NCBI GenBank assembly: GCA_965197395.1
Contig: OZ240205.1
Location: 248,001-312,000, forward strand
DNA from: CAZYFH01 sp965197395
GTDB taxonomy: Bacteria > Acidobacteriota > Vicinamibacteria > Vicinamibacterales > UBA8438
DNA: 64,000 nucleotides
Direction: 5' to 3'
Positions within the stretch are counted from its first letter, which is position 1. The number at the start of each line of letters is the position of its first letter. Both the position numbers and the translations under genes were made by a program. Positions 1 to 8,176 of this stretch are shown piece by piece. A model generated the notes under the pieces. The model worked only from the letters and a program-made list of their open reading frames with translations. It made no database searches and was not told where the DNA came from.

Positions 1-405
1 GTAGGAATTGTCAGCGATCGACTCGATCGCGATGAGTGCGTCCCGGCGACTGACCTGGCCGATCACGCGGCCCTCGGTGTCGACGACCGGGAGTTTGCGA
101 AACGAACGGGTGAGAAACAGCTGGACGACATCGTAGAGCGCCGCCGACGGCGGTATCGACTCGACCGGCGCGGACATGTAGTCGCTGACCCGTCCACCCG
201 GCACGCCGTCCATCGCCCCGCTAATCAGCACCTTCAGACAGTCCTTCTCGGTCAGCATGCCGATCAAGACACCGGCCTGGTCGACGACCGGTGCGCCGGT
301 CAGCTTGCGCGTGATCAGCTGGCGCAACGCCTCGTAGATATCGAGCTCCGGAGACAGGGTCATCTCCGAGCGCGCCATGAAGTCCGCCGCGGTCACTCGC
401 TGCAT
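1..405 (-). CDS. CBS-domain pair protein, C-terminus beyond the window
   Basis: Reading leftwards from ATG at 405 the frame stays open for 135 codons to the window edge, so the gene is partial. The product begins MQRVTAADFMARSEMTLSP and contains two CBS-type repeats with the usual 'TGAPVVDQAGVLIGMLTEKD' and 'FRKLPVVDTEGRVIGQVSRR' signatures. CBS pairs bind adenine nucleotides and act as regulatory modules. No catalytic domain is seen in the visible part, so it may be a stand-alone CBS protein. It follows nqrF on the same strand after a 90-bp gap. Family assignment is firm; the target it regulates is unknown. Confidence 0.85.
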   Translation of the reverse strand, partial: MQRVTAADFMARSEMTLSPELDIYEALRQLITRKLTGAPVVDQAGVLIGMLTEKDCLKVLISGAMDGVPGGRVSDYMSAPVESIPPSAALYDVVQLFLTRSFRKLPVVDTEGRVIGQVSRRDALIAIESIADNSY

Positions 406-495
406 GGCCCCTCCCGCAGTGTGTCCCGGCCGGAGACTCAATATACGCCCGCGCACGCTCGGTCTCAACCTGACCAGCCCGCGTCCGCGCGCGGG

Positions 496-1722
496 TTACC
501 CAAAGTCGTCGAAGAGGATGTTCTCGCGCTCGACACCAAGGCTATCGAGCATCTGCATGCACGCCCTGAGCATGAGCGGTGGACCGCAGAGGTAGTACTC
601 GACGTCCTCCGGCGCTGGATGATCTTTCAGATAGTGGTCGTGCAACACCTGATGGATGAAGCCGGTCTTGCCCGACCAATCGTCCTCTGGCAGCGGCTCC
701 GACAACGCCAGGTGCCAGGCGAAGTTGTCATGCTCCGCCTGAATGGCGTCGAAGTCCTCGATGTAGAACGCCTCACGCAGGCTCCGCGCGCCGTACCAGA
801 AGCTGACCCGGCGGGTGGTGCCGACCCGACGGAACTGGTCGAAGATGTGGGACCGCATCGGCGCCATGCCCGCCCCGCCGCCGACGAAAATCATCTCGGC
901 TGCGGTGTCCTTGGCGAAGAACTCGCCAAACGGGCCGGAAATGGTGACGTCGTCTCCCGGTTTGAGATCGAACAGGTAGGCGGTCATCTTGCCGGGGGGG
1001 GTGCCTTCCGGCGCGCGCGGCGGTGGTGACGCCACACGCACATTGAGCATGATGATGCCCTTTTCCTCTGGGAAGTTCGCCATCGAATAGGCTCGCGTGA
1101 CCGGCTCATCGAGCGTCACCGCGTAGCGCCAGAGATTGAACTTGTCCCAGTCGGCCCGATACTCCGCGTCGACGTCGAACGTCTCGTAGCGATAGGCGCC
1201 GACCGGTGCGTCGATCTGGATATATCCACCCGCGCGGAACGGGACGGCTTCGCCCGCGGCCAACTCGAGAATCAGCTCCTTGATAAACGTCGCCACGTTG
1301 TGGTTCGACCGAACCTTGCACTGCCACTGCCGGACGTCGAACATCTCGGGCGGGATCTTGATGCTGAGGTCCTGCTTGACCTTGACCTGGCACGAAAGCC
1401 GGACACCTTCGCGCGCCTCGCCACGACTGATGTGACTGCGTTCCGTGGGGAGGATGGCGCCACCGCCGTCCGACACGGCGACCGTGCAGACGCCGCAGCT
1501 TCCCTTCCCACCACATGCCGACGGGATGAAGATGCGGTTAGCCGCCAACGTGCCGAGCAAGGTACCACCGGCCGGCGTCACGAGCGCCTTGCCAGGATCG
1601 TCGTTGATCGTGATCGTGACGTCACCCGTGGCCACCAGTTGACCGCGGGCGACCATGAGCAGGCCGACCAGCGACACGATCACGAACGTGAACATCGCGA
1701 CGCCGAGGGCGATCGTGACCAT
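496..1722 (-). CDS. nqrF: Na+-translocating NADH:quinone reductase subunit F
   Basis: This is the NADH-oxidising entry subunit of Na+-NQR (408 aa, usual length). An N-terminal membrane anchor covers about residues 2-25. A [2Fe-2S] ferredoxin domain follows, with Cys70, Cys76, Cys79 (ACGGKGSCGVC) and Cys111. The FAD motif RAYSMANF is at about 210-217 and the NADH-binding GGGAGMAPMRS at 281-291. The ATG at 1722 directly abuts the nqrE stop codon at 1725-1723, so the genes are translationally linked. A C8 run (G8 on the plus strand, 994-1001) lies inside the coding region without breaking the frame. It is the last gene of the six-gene nqr operon. Confidence 0.97.
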   Translation of the reverse strand: MVTIALGVAMFTFVIVSLVGLLMVARGQLVATGDVTITINDDPGKALVTPAGGTLLGTLAANRIFIPSACGGKGSCGVCTVAVSDGGGAILPTERSHISRGEAREGVRLSCQVKVKQDLSIKIPPEMFDVRQWQCKVRSNHNVATFIKELILELAAGEAVPFRAGGYIQIDAPVGAYRYETFDVDAEYRADWDKFNLWRYAVTLDEPVTRAYSMANFPEEKGIIMLNVRVASPPPRAPEGTPPGKMTAYLFDLKPGDDVTISGPFGEFFAKDTAAEMIFVGGGAGMAPMRSHIFDQFRRVGTTRRVSFWYGARSLREAFYIEDFDAIQAEHDNFAWHLALSEPLPEDDWSGKTGFIHQVLHDHYLKDHPAPEDVEYYLCGPPLMLRACMQMLDSLGVERENILFDDFG

Positions 1723-2340
1723 CTAGAGCTGCACTCCCGCAAACGCCATGAATCCGATCGCCATCAACCCCACGAGGATGAACGTCAACCCGAGCCCGCG
1801 CAGGCCGTCGGGCGGGTTGCTGTATCGGAGACGCTCCCGAATCCCGGCGAGCGCGACGATCGCCAGCGCCCAGCCGATCCCGGAGCCAAGGCCGAACACG
1901 GTGCTCTCGGCCAGCGTGTAGCTCCGCTCGACCATAAAGAGGGACGCGCCGAGGATCGCGCAGTTGACGGCGATCAGCGGCAGAAAGATCCCAAGCGCCG
2001 CGTGGAGCGGCGGGATGAACCGGTCGAGCGTCATCTCGACGATCTGCACCATCGCGGCAATCGTGCCGATGTAGGACAAGAAGCCGAGGAACGACAGGTC
2101 GTACGCAGCCAGGTCGGGGTGGATCCACGCCATGGCGCCCGGACGCAACAAGTGCTGATAGATGATGTTGTTCATCGGGACGGTGATCGTGAGCACGAAG
2201 ATCACCGCGCCACCCAACCCGATGGCCGTCTTTACCTGACGCGACACCGCCAGAAACGAGCACATACCGAGAAAGAACGCCAGCGCCATGTTCTCGACGA
2301 AGATCGACTTCACGGCGAGATTGAGATAGTGCTCCATCAT
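1723..2340 (-). CDS. nqrE: Na+-translocating NADH:quinone reductase subunit E
   Basis: This is an integral membrane subunit of Na+-NQR with six predicted helices, 205 aa from the ATG at 2340. The protein starts MMEHYLNLAVKSIFVENMA, the conserved NqrE beginning. The frame is open further upstream to 2451, but that stretch lies inside nqrD and reads as nonsense, so 2340 (or the adjacent ATG at 2337) is the start. ATGATGA at 2340-2334 overlaps the nqrD stop. Family knowledge: NqrD and NqrE are homologous antiparallel subunits that hold an iron centre between them. Confidence 0.95.
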   Translation of the reverse strand: MMEHYLNLAVKSIFVENMALAFFLGMCSFLAVSRQVKTAIGLGGAVIFVLTITVPMNNIIYQHLLRPGAMAWIHPDLAAYDLSFLGFLSYIGTIAAMVQIVEMTLDRFIPPLHAALGIFLPLIAVNCAILGASLFMVERSYTLAESTVFGLGSGIGWALAIVALAGIRERLRYSNPPDGLRGLGLTFILVGLMAIGFMAFAGVQL

Positions 2341-2960
2341 CGCTCGCTCTCGACCTGCCCGGGCTTCCACGCACGGAGCGCCCAGATGAAGAAGCCGATG
2401 AGAAAGAACGCTCCCGGCGACAGCACCATCAACCCGTTGGGCGTGTACCATCCGCCCTCGCTGGCGAGCGCGAACACCTGCGTGCCATAGATCGAGCCGG
2501 AACCGAACAGCTCCCGGAAGAACGCGGTCCCCATCAGGATCGCCCCATACCCAAGACCGTTCCCGAGCCCGTCAATCAGGCTCATCCCGGGCGGGTTCTG
2601 CATCGCGTAGGCCTCAGCCCGGCCCATGATGATGCAGTTGGTGATGATCAGACCGACGAAGATCGTCAGCTGCTTCGAGATCTCGAAGTAATACGCTTTG
2701 AGAATCTGATCGACGACGATCACCAGCGAGGCGATGATCGTCAGCTGCACGATGATCCGGATGTTGGTCGGGATCTGGTTGCGCAGCGCGCTGACGAAGA
2801 AATTCGATGACATCGTCACGCCGATGACGGCCGCGCTCATGACCAGCGCCGGCCTCATCTGCGTGGTGATCGCGAGCGCCGAGCAGATCCCGAGCACCTG
2901 CAGCGCGATCGGGTTGTTGTTGAAGATGGGGTCGATGAGGGCGTCGCGAGCCTTCGTCAT
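2337..2960 (-). CDS. nqrD: Na+-translocating NADH:quinone reductase subunit D
   Basis: This is a 207-aa membrane subunit of Na+-NQR, with the family start MTKARDALIDPIFNNNPIALQ and the conserved NCIIMGRAEAYA segment. About six hydrophobic helices are visible. It overlaps nqrC by 4 bp (ATGA at 2960-2957) and its stop overlaps the nqrE start, so the order C-D-E is translationally coupled. Length and motifs match the family, and nothing is missing. Confidence 0.96.
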   Translation of the reverse strand: MTKARDALIDPIFNNNPIALQVLGICSALAITTQMRPALVMSAAVIGVTMSSNFFVSALRNQIPTNIRIIVQLTIIASLVIVVDQILKAYYFEISKQLTIFVGLIITNCIIMGRAEAYAMQNPPGMSLIDGLGNGLGYGAILMGTAFFRELFGSGSIYGTQVFALASEGGWYTPNGLMVLSPGAFFLIGFFIWALRAWKPGQVESER

Positions 2961-3736
2961 CTGACCGTCCCTTCACGCAATCGGTCGAAATACGGCTCGA
3001 ATCCCTGCGTGCCGAGCCAGAACCTGAGCAGGTTGGTCACGCCGCGGCTCGTCATCGTCGCGCCGGCGAGCCCGTCAACGCGATACGGGTCCTCGCTCAC
3101 CGGCCCCGCGATACCGCGCGCGACCGCGATCTGAGGCACCCCGGAGGCGTCGAACGCCTGGCGACCGTCCCATAGCGCTTTCCACCGCGGGTTGTCGACT
3201 TCGCCGCCGAGCCCCGGCGTTTCCTTGTGCTCGTAGAACGTCAGGCCTCGGATCGTGTCGAGGTCGCTATCGAGCGCAATGAAGCCATACAGAATGCCCC
3301 AGAGCCCGAGACCGCGGACGGGCAGCACGACCAGCTCGAGTGTCCCGTCCGCTCCGCGCCGCTCGTAGACCAGCGCGTGATGGCCGATCCGGGTGAGCCC
3401 GGCGTCGTTCGGCGGCGCCGTGCTGCTGGATGAGGGGTCGGCGTCGGCCAGTCGCTGGTTGAAGGTGGCGGGGTCGAGTTCCGTCGGCTCGCCGGTGGCG
3501 ACGTCGATCACGACTTGCCGGATGTCGCGAAAGCGCCCCGCAACGTCCTCCTCGGACAGTACCGGCTCGTCCAGCGACGCGAGACCGGCGGCCAGCAACA
3601 CATTGCGCTGCATGTCGAGAGTCTGGTTGGCCACCTGCAGATCGCGGAGCGTTACCGCGGACGACGAGACAAAGATCGCGCACACGACGCAGACGACAGC
3701 CGCGAACCCGAGGTTATAGAGCGCGCTACCCTGCAT
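2957..3736 (-). CDS. nqrC: Na+-translocating NADH:quinone reductase subunit C
   Basis: This is the periplasmic FMN-carrying subunit (259 aa) with one N-terminal membrane helix (about residues 7-30). The covalent flavin motif is D221-GLAGAT227, the DxxxGAT signature for ApbE-type flavinylation; Thr227 would carry the FMN. The residue before GAT is Ala rather than the more common Ser. The gene overlaps the end of nqrB by 11 bp and the start of nqrD by 4 bp. An ApbE flavin transferase would be needed and is not in this window. Confidence 0.95.
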   Translation of the reverse strand: MQGSALYNLGFAAVVCVVCAIFVSSSAVTLRDLQVANQTLDMQRNVLLAAGLASLDEPVLSEEDVAGRFRDIRQVVIDVATGEPTELDPATFNQRLADADPSSSSTAPPNDAGLTRIGHHALVYERRGADGTLELVVLPVRGLGLWGILYGFIALDSDLDTIRGLTFYEHKETPGLGGEVDNPRWKALWDGRQAFDASGVPQIAVARGIAGPVSEDPYRVDGLAGATMTSRGVTNLLRFWLGTQGFEPYFDRLREGTVR

Positions 3737-4946
3737 ACCGGGCCCTCCGCCGGCGCACGTTCGCCTGAATCGCGAAGTAGTCGATCAGCGGCGCGAACAG
3801 GTTCATGAAGAGAATAGCGAGCATCATCCCCTCCGGGTACGCGGGATTGACGACCCGGATGAGCACGACGAGCACGCCGATCAGGAATCCGTAGACGTAA
3901 TGGCCCCCGAGCGATGAGGGCGCCGACACGGGGTCGGTCGCCATATAGACCATACCGAACGCCCACCCTCCGAGCACGAGATGCCAGGCCGGTGACACGT
4001 CGAAGAACGGGTTCGTGGCCGACCCGACTGTATTAAGGATCCAGGCCATGAGCACGGTACCGACAGTGACGCTGGCCATGACGCGCCACGACCCGATACC
4101 GGTGATGACCAGCAGCGCGGCGCCGGCCAGGCACGCGAGGGTGGACGTCTCGCCCATCGACCCGGGCACGAATCCGAGAAACGTCTCCCACCAATCGGCG
4201 CCCGCCGCCAGATCCACCGTCCCGCCCAGCGTCGCCTGCGCCAGCGCCGTCGCGCCCGAGACGGCGTCCGACGTCGTGTCCGCGGCAATCCAGATGGCGT
4301 CACCGGACATCTGGGCGGGATACGCGAAGAAGACGAACGCGCGCGCCACGAGCGCCGGGTTGAGCACGTTCATCCCGGTACCGCCAAAGATCTCCTTGCC
4401 GACCACGATGCCAAACGAGATGCCGAGGGCTACCTGCCAGAGCGGGATCGTCGGCGGCAGAATCAGCGGAAACAACATCCCGGTGACGAGGAACCCTTCG
4501 TTGACCTCGTGCTTGCGGACGACCGCGAACAGTACCTCCCACAGCCCCCCGACCGCGAACGTGACGACGAGGATCGGCAGATAGTAGAGCCCCCCGTGAA
4601 CCAGGCAGCTGAGCAGATTGTCAGGGCCGAACCCGAGCCCGAGTGCGCGCATCGCGCCGGTTTGCCAGGTGTCGAGCGGAACGGCGCCGCCCGCGACAGC
4701 CAGGTTGGCCTGATACCCGGTGTTGTGCAGCGCCATATAGATGCACCCGGCCAGCGCGATGACGACGGTCATCATCATCCGCTTGAGGTCGATCGCATCG
4801 CGCACGTGGGAGGGACCGGCGGTCACCTGACCCGGCGTATAGAGAAAGGTGTCCTGCGCCTCCCACAGTGGATAGAGCTTGGCCAGCTTGCCGCCCGGCT
4901 CGAAATGATGCGCCTGCGAATCGAGCAAGCGCCGTAGCATCTTCAT
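3726..4946 (-). CDS. nqrB: Na+-translocating NADH:quinone reductase subunit B
   Basis: This is the core membrane subunit (406 aa, usual length) that takes part in Na+ translocation and quinone reduction. The start MKMLRRLLDSQAHHFEPGG is typical. Multiple transmembrane helices begin at about residue 57. The second covalent FMN site is D227-AVSGAT233, in which Thr233 would be flavinylated. The conserved LFPLILPPTIPLWQVALGI and FGGTGMNVLNPALVARAF segments are intact. The ATG at 4946 lies 9 bp after the nqrA stop. Confidence 0.97.
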   Translation of the reverse strand: MKMLRRLLDSQAHHFEPGGKLAKLYPLWEAQDTFLYTPGQVTAGPSHVRDAIDLKRMMMTVVIALAGCIYMALHNTGYQANLAVAGGAVPLDTWQTGAMRALGLGFGPDNLLSCLVHGGLYYLPILVVTFAVGGLWEVLFAVVRKHEVNEGFLVTGMLFPLILPPTIPLWQVALGISFGIVVGKEIFGGTGMNVLNPALVARAFVFFAYPAQMSGDAIWIAADTTSDAVSGATALAQATLGGTVDLAAGADWWETFLGFVPGSMGETSTLACLAGAALLVITGIGSWRVMASVTVGTVLMAWILNTVGSATNPFFDVSPAWHLVLGGWAFGMVYMATDPVSAPSSLGGHYVYGFLIGVLVVLIRVVNPAYPEGMMLAILFMNLFAPLIDYFAIQANVRRRRARYAG

Positions 4947-4955
4947 GGGTGTTGC

Positions 4956-6332
4956 CTACCCACCCTTCTCGAGGGTGTCGAGGACCTCCCGGAGGTGCGG
5001 GCCAAAATCGGTCTTGCCCGCGTCCACGAACGTGCACAACGCCAGGTCCTCCTCGTCGAGCTCCAGGCAGCCCAACTCCTCGGCGCGCTCGACATCGTGC
5101 ATGACGAGCGCGCGCAGCATCGGGGTCGCCATCACGTCGATCGGCATCACGCGCTCGTACGTCCCGATCGGGATGATGGCCCTCGGCGACCCGTGGGTGG
5201 TGGTGGTGAGCGGGAGCGGGCGTCGCGGCAGCAGAGACGACGCGCATGTGCGGACCGCCGAGAATTTGGCCAGGCCTGGACTCAACCACCCGAGGAACTC
5301 CCGCGCGCGGCCTTCGGTCAGGACGGACACCTGCTGATGAAACCGACCGAGGTATCTGTGCACGTCGCCCGCCGCGTGCCGCCCCGCGAACACCGAACCC
5401 GAGATGATGCGCGTGTCGATCTCCGACGGCACCTCACCCGCGACCAGCGCGTCCGTCGACGCACCGAGTCGAGTGCGCAGCAGGCGCGGTCGCTCGACCG
5501 GGGGACCAGCGAGCGACACGATGCGGGACACATCGAGCACGCCGGTCTCGAACAGGCGTCCGGTCGCGATCACGTCCTGGACGCCCGCGTGCCAGACCAC
5601 CTTCCGCCGATCGACCGCGTCAAGCGTGTGGATATGCAGACCGACCGTGCCGGCGGGGTGCGGGCCGTCGAACAGCTCGTGGCGGATCTGGTCGCTTGTG
5701 GTCACGCGGAGATTCGAGCTCGGAGCCGCACAGACATAGACCGGACCGTCGGTGAGGCGCGCGAGCGCGGCGACTCCCCGATCAAAGGACGACTCGTTGC
5801 CGTCGACGATCGCGTCGATTGACGGCGCCAGTGGGTTCGTGTCGATCGCGGTGATGAAGATGGAGTGCGGGCGGACACTCGGGTCCGCGACCCGGCCATA
5901 GGGCCTGGCGCGCAGCGCGGTCCACTGCCCCGACTCGATCAACAAAGCCCGGACGTCCTCGTCGGAGATCCCGCTGGGGTGCCGGCCGGAGTACGCAGCG
6001 AAGCGCGTCGCCTCCGGCGCGCGTCCTTCGCGCTCGGCGCGACTCTGCTCGATCACGACCGACTCGAGCGCCCGCCGCTCTCCACGATGCACACCGACCA
6101 CCGTGCCGGCTGACGGTGCGGTGTACCGCACCCCGGGCGTCGTCTTGTCCTCGAACAGCAGCTGCCCGCGCGCGACCTCGTCCCCCGGCGAGACGTGCAC
6201 GGTCGGCCGGAGACCGACGGCGTCGGCCGCGAGCAGTGCCACACGCTGCGGCGGCCGGGCAGACTCGAGGGTCTCGGCCGGCGCGCCGGCCAGTGGGAGC
6301 CGAAGACCTCTCTTGACGGTGTGCCGTGCCAT
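4956..6332 (-). CDS. nqrA: Na+-translocating NADH:quinone reductase subunit A
   Basis: This is the cytoplasmic quinone-site subunit of Na+-NQR and the first gene of the operon. From ATG 6332 the protein begins MARHTVKRGLRLPLAGAP, matching the NqrA start (KKGLDLPIAG in well-studied members). A GTG at 6338, two codons upstream, is the alternative. The N-terminal biotinyl/lipoyl-like part (DEVARGQLLFEDKTTPGVRY) and the C-terminal domain are intact; about 458 aa. No strong Shine-Dalgarno is visible. Expression probably depends on the repeat-rich leader at 6381-6519. Confidence 0.95.
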   Translation of the reverse strand: MARHTVKRGLRLPLAGAPAETLESARPPQRVALLAADAVGLRPTVHVSPGDEVARGQLLFEDKTTPGVRYTAPSAGTVVGVHRGERRALESVVIEQSRAEREGRAPEATRFAAYSGRHPSGISDEDVRALLIESGQWTALRARPYGRVADPSVRPHSIFITAIDTNPLAPSIDAIVDGNESSFDRGVAALARLTDGPVYVCAAPSSNLRVTTSDQIRHELFDGPHPAGTVGLHIHTLDAVDRRKVVWHAGVQDVIATGRLFETGVLDVSRIVSLAGPPVERPRLLRTRLGASTDALVAGEVPSEIDTRIISGSVFAGRHAAGDVHRYLGRFHQQVSVLTEGRAREFLGWLSPGLAKFSAVRTCASSLLPRRPLPLTTTTHGSPRAIIPIGTYERVMPIDVMATPMLRALVMHDVERAEELGCLELDEEDLALCTFVDAGKTDFGPHLREVLDTLEKGG

Positions 6333-6380
6333 CGTCACGCCAGGCTCAGAGTGCCCACAGCACCCCCGATCCCGCGGCGC

Positions 6381-6500
6381 CTTGTGAAATAAGTATCAAA
6401 CTTATGGCAAAAAAAGGGCCGGGAGAGGTCCGGTTCACGCAACCTGAGCCACCTCCAAGCTTGTGACAAAAGTATCAAGCTGGTGCCAAAAAACAGCCGT
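6381..6500 (-). repeat. Two imperfect ~40-bp direct repeats in the nqr leader
   Basis: On the plus strand CTTGTGAAATAAGTATCAAA (from 6381) and CTTGTGACAAAAGTATCAAG (from 6460) start two similar blocks about 79 bp apart. Both continue through CT..TG.C into a run of six or seven A. On the nqr-sense strand each block reads: T-run, then GCCA or GGCA, then TTGATACTT and TCACAAG. The first copy contains an exact inverted repeat ATAAGT-ATCAA-ACTTAT. The AT-rich blocks stand out from the GC-rich surroundings and lie 50-150 bp upstream of nqrA, so a promoter, operator or leader-RNA role is likely. The regulator is unknown. Confidence 0.6.
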
Positions 6501-6517
6501 CGGACCGAACCGACGGC
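6488..6517 (-). terminator. Intrinsic-terminator-like hairpin upstream of nqrA
   Basis: On the minus strand an 8-bp perfect stem GCCGTCGG/CCGACGGC (6517-6510 with 6503-6496, 6-nt loop) is followed within two bases by six T (6493-6488), a classical intrinsic terminator shape. It points towards nqrA, yet no minus-strand gene ends just before it. It could therefore be an attenuator of nqr transcription starting further right, or insulation from the region to the right. A weaker stem precedes the second T7 run (6415-6409). Confidence 0.6.
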
Positions 6518-6621
6518 GCTCATCCACAGACCATTTGCATGCTACTCCCCTCCCCGAGACAAGTCAATCAGCTCGGTGCGCCGCAGTCAGTCCTCGCCAA
6601 ACGTATCTGCTACCATGCGCG

Positions 6622-6651
6622 ACAACGTGATCACGATCGTGATCACGTTGT
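6622..6651. promoter_or_regulatory. 30-bp perfect palindrome, probable operator
   Basis: Positions 6622-6651 read the same on both strands. Two copies of the 10-bp palindrome CGTGATCACG (6626-6635 and 6638-6647) sit either side of AT and are bounded by ACAA/TTGT. It lies between the nqr leader and a rightward gene fragment. Such a doubled palindrome is what two adjacent dimers of a transcription factor would bind. It has no T-run, so a terminator is less likely. In the rest of the stretch 6520-6716 I see no gene. Confidence 0.5.
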
Positions 6652-6716
6652 GCACCTCACCAGGACCGGCTCGTGGCTCGCATCGGGTCACGAGCGCCGG
6701 CGACGCCGACCCGCAG

Positions 6717-6962
6717 ATGTCAGTGCGCACGGTTCTCGTCTGCGAAGCCCAGGTGCCGTTCGTCACCGGCGGCGCGGAGTCGCTCGTCCGTTCGCTGGTT
6801 CACCACCTCCGACAGCGCGGCTACGACGCCGAACTGGTCAGCGTGCCGTTCAAGTGGTATCCAAAGGAAGAAATCCTGGCACAGGCGGCAGCATGGCGCC
6901 TGCTCGATCTCCGCGAGAGCAACGGTCGCCCGATCGACCTGGTGATCGGCCCATACCGCGGT
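6717..6962 (+). pseudogene. N-terminal fragment of a GT4 glycosyltransferase
   Basis: From ATG 6717 the protein reads MSVRTVLVCEAQVPFVTGGA, a normal GT-B N-terminus with the glycine-rich loop. It continues to about VIGPYRG near 6960 (some 80 aa). After that the frame becomes Arg-rich nonsense and stops at 7058. A full GT4 enzyme is about 380 aa, so about four fifths is missing. The break coincides with the start of the unrelated GT9 fragment, which suggests a deletion that fused two neighbouring genes. It is not expected to be functional. Confidence 0.7.
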
Positions 6963-6969
6963 CAACGCG

Positions 6970-7626
6970 ATGCGACTCGTCGATGCCGCCCTGCCCCGTT
7001 CGCCAGCCGCGGTCCAGGAGCTCGCCACCCCGGCGATGAGCCTCCAGGTTTTCGATGACGCGCGGCGCAACGTGGGCGCCCATCTGACGGACGCTGGCCG
7101 CCTGCTGGTGGGAATCAACGCGAGCGGCGGCCGACGCGTCAAGCAGTGGGCTGCGGAGCGATTCGGCGAGGTCGGCACGCGGCTCGGGCGTGCGCATCGC
7201 GCGACCATCGTGCTGGTCGGGGCAGTGGAGGACCGTGGCATCGTCAGCGCCGTCAGGGCATCCATCGCGGAGGATGTGCGGGTCATCGACCTCTCCGGAC
7301 GGCTCGACCTCAACGGCCTGGCCGCCCTCTCGGAGCGTCTCGCGCTCCTGATCACCGGGGACACCGGCCCGATGCACCTGGCGGCGGCGGTCGGAACGCC
7401 CATCGTGGCGATTTTCGGACCCTCGAGTCCCGCCCGCTACGCACCGTTGACACCCAACGCGCGGGTGGTCCGGCAGCCACTCTGGTGTCGTCCGTGTGAC
7501 CGGATCCGGAGGCCGCCCGATCGGTGTGCGGACCGTGTGCCGGATTGTCTTTCCATGATCGGCGTGGACGACGTCTGCCAGGCCGCAGACGAATTACTCG
7601 GTCTCCGACCTGCGGGCGACAGCTAG
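6970..7626 (+). pseudogene. C-terminal part of a GT9 heptosyltransferase-like gene
   Basis: The frame encodes the C-terminal two thirds of an ADP-heptose:LPS heptosyltransferase-like (GT9) protein, 218 aa from ATG 6970. It has GINASGGRRVKQW, the nucleotide-sugar loop ITGDTGPMHLAAAVGTPIVA, FGPSSPARYAPL, and the Cys-rich tail WCRPCD...PDCL. GT9 enzymes are usually 330-360 aa, so about 130 N-terminal residues, including the acceptor domain, are absent. It follows the GT4 fragment directly. It is probably a remnant, although a shortened protein cannot be excluded. Confidence 0.7.
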
Positions 7627-7699
7627 TTGCCGTGGGAGACCCCCCGGCTTTGCCGGGGCGGCCAGCAGCGTTTGACGTATCCGGGAGTCGCGTGAGGAA

Positions 7700-7739
7700 A
7701 CTCCTTCCCGTGAGCCGCACAAGCATCACGAGAAGGAGT
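7700..7739 (+). promoter_or_regulatory. Hairpin that masks the tnpA ribosome binding site
   Basis: ACTCCTTC (7700-7707) pairs perfectly with GAAGGAGT (7732-7739), which contains the Shine-Dalgarno GGAG lying 5 nt before the tnpA ATG. CGTGA (7709-7713) also pairs with TCACG (7726-7730). The result is a 13-bp stem with one mismatch and a 12-nt loop. Sequestering the tnpA start in a leader stem is an established control mechanism in IS200. Confidence 0.75.
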
Positions 7740-7743
7740 CCTC

Positions 7744-8172
7744 ATGACGACGTACCGAAGTCTCAATCATACGAAATGGCACTGCCAGTATCACGTAGTG
7801 TTCATTCCGAAGTACCGGAAGAAAGCGATGTATGGAGGCGTCCGGCAGCAGCTGGGCGAGGTGCTGCGGCAGCTGGCGCGGCACCGCGAGAGCCAGGTGG
7901 AGGAGGGGCATCTGCTGCCCGACCACGTCCACATGTTGGTGTCGATCCCCCCGAAGTACTCGGTGGCGCAGGTGATCGGGTATCTCAAGGGGAAGAGCGC
8001 GATCCACATCGCTCGGGAGTTTGCGGGGCGGTCCCGGAACTTCGTGGGGCAGCACTTCTGGGCGCGCGGGTATTTTGTCTCGACGGTGGGCCGTGATGAA
8101 CGGATCATCCGGGACTATATCCAGCAGCAGGAGCGAGAGGATCGGCGGCTGGATCAGTTGCCGTTGGACTAG
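7744..8172 (+). CDS. tnpA: IS200/IS605 family transposase TnpA (HUH Y1)
   Basis: This is a 142-aa single-strand transposase that cuts and rejoins hairpin-marked ends as ssDNA. The HUH metal site is HVHMLVSIP at about 62-70. The catalytic Tyr is probably in IIRDYIQQQE near the C-terminus. YHVVFIPKYRKK and YLKGKSAIHIAR are family hallmarks. Length is normal and the frame intact, so it may be active. The ATG at 7744 follows AAGGAG in the leader hairpin. It lies directly after the broken GT9 fragment and may be connected with that decay. Confidence 0.93.
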   Translation: MTTYRSLNHTKWHCQYHVVFIPKYRKKAMYGGVRQQLGEVLRQLARHRESQVEEGHLLPDHVHMLVSIPPKYSVAQVIGYLKGKSAIHIAREFAGRSRNFVGQHFWARGYFVSTVGRDERIIRDYIQQQEREDRRLDQLPLD

Positions 8173-8176
8173 AGCC

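Noticed and set aside
994..1001. Phase-variable poly-C tract in nqrF
   Set aside because: The frame is intact on both sides and the enzyme is housekeeping; a run of eight in GC-rich DNA needs no special explanation.
6461..6490. Sigma-54 promoter upstream of nqrA
   Set aside because: TGGCAC is present on the nqr strand, but the spacing to TTGA is one base short and the -12 GC is missing; the second repeat fits even less.
7744..8172. RAYT (REP-associated) transposase linked to the TAGGAGCCC repeat
   Set aside because: The protein is of ordinary IS200/IS605 type with its own end hairpins, which share no sequence with the TAGGAGCCC palindrome.
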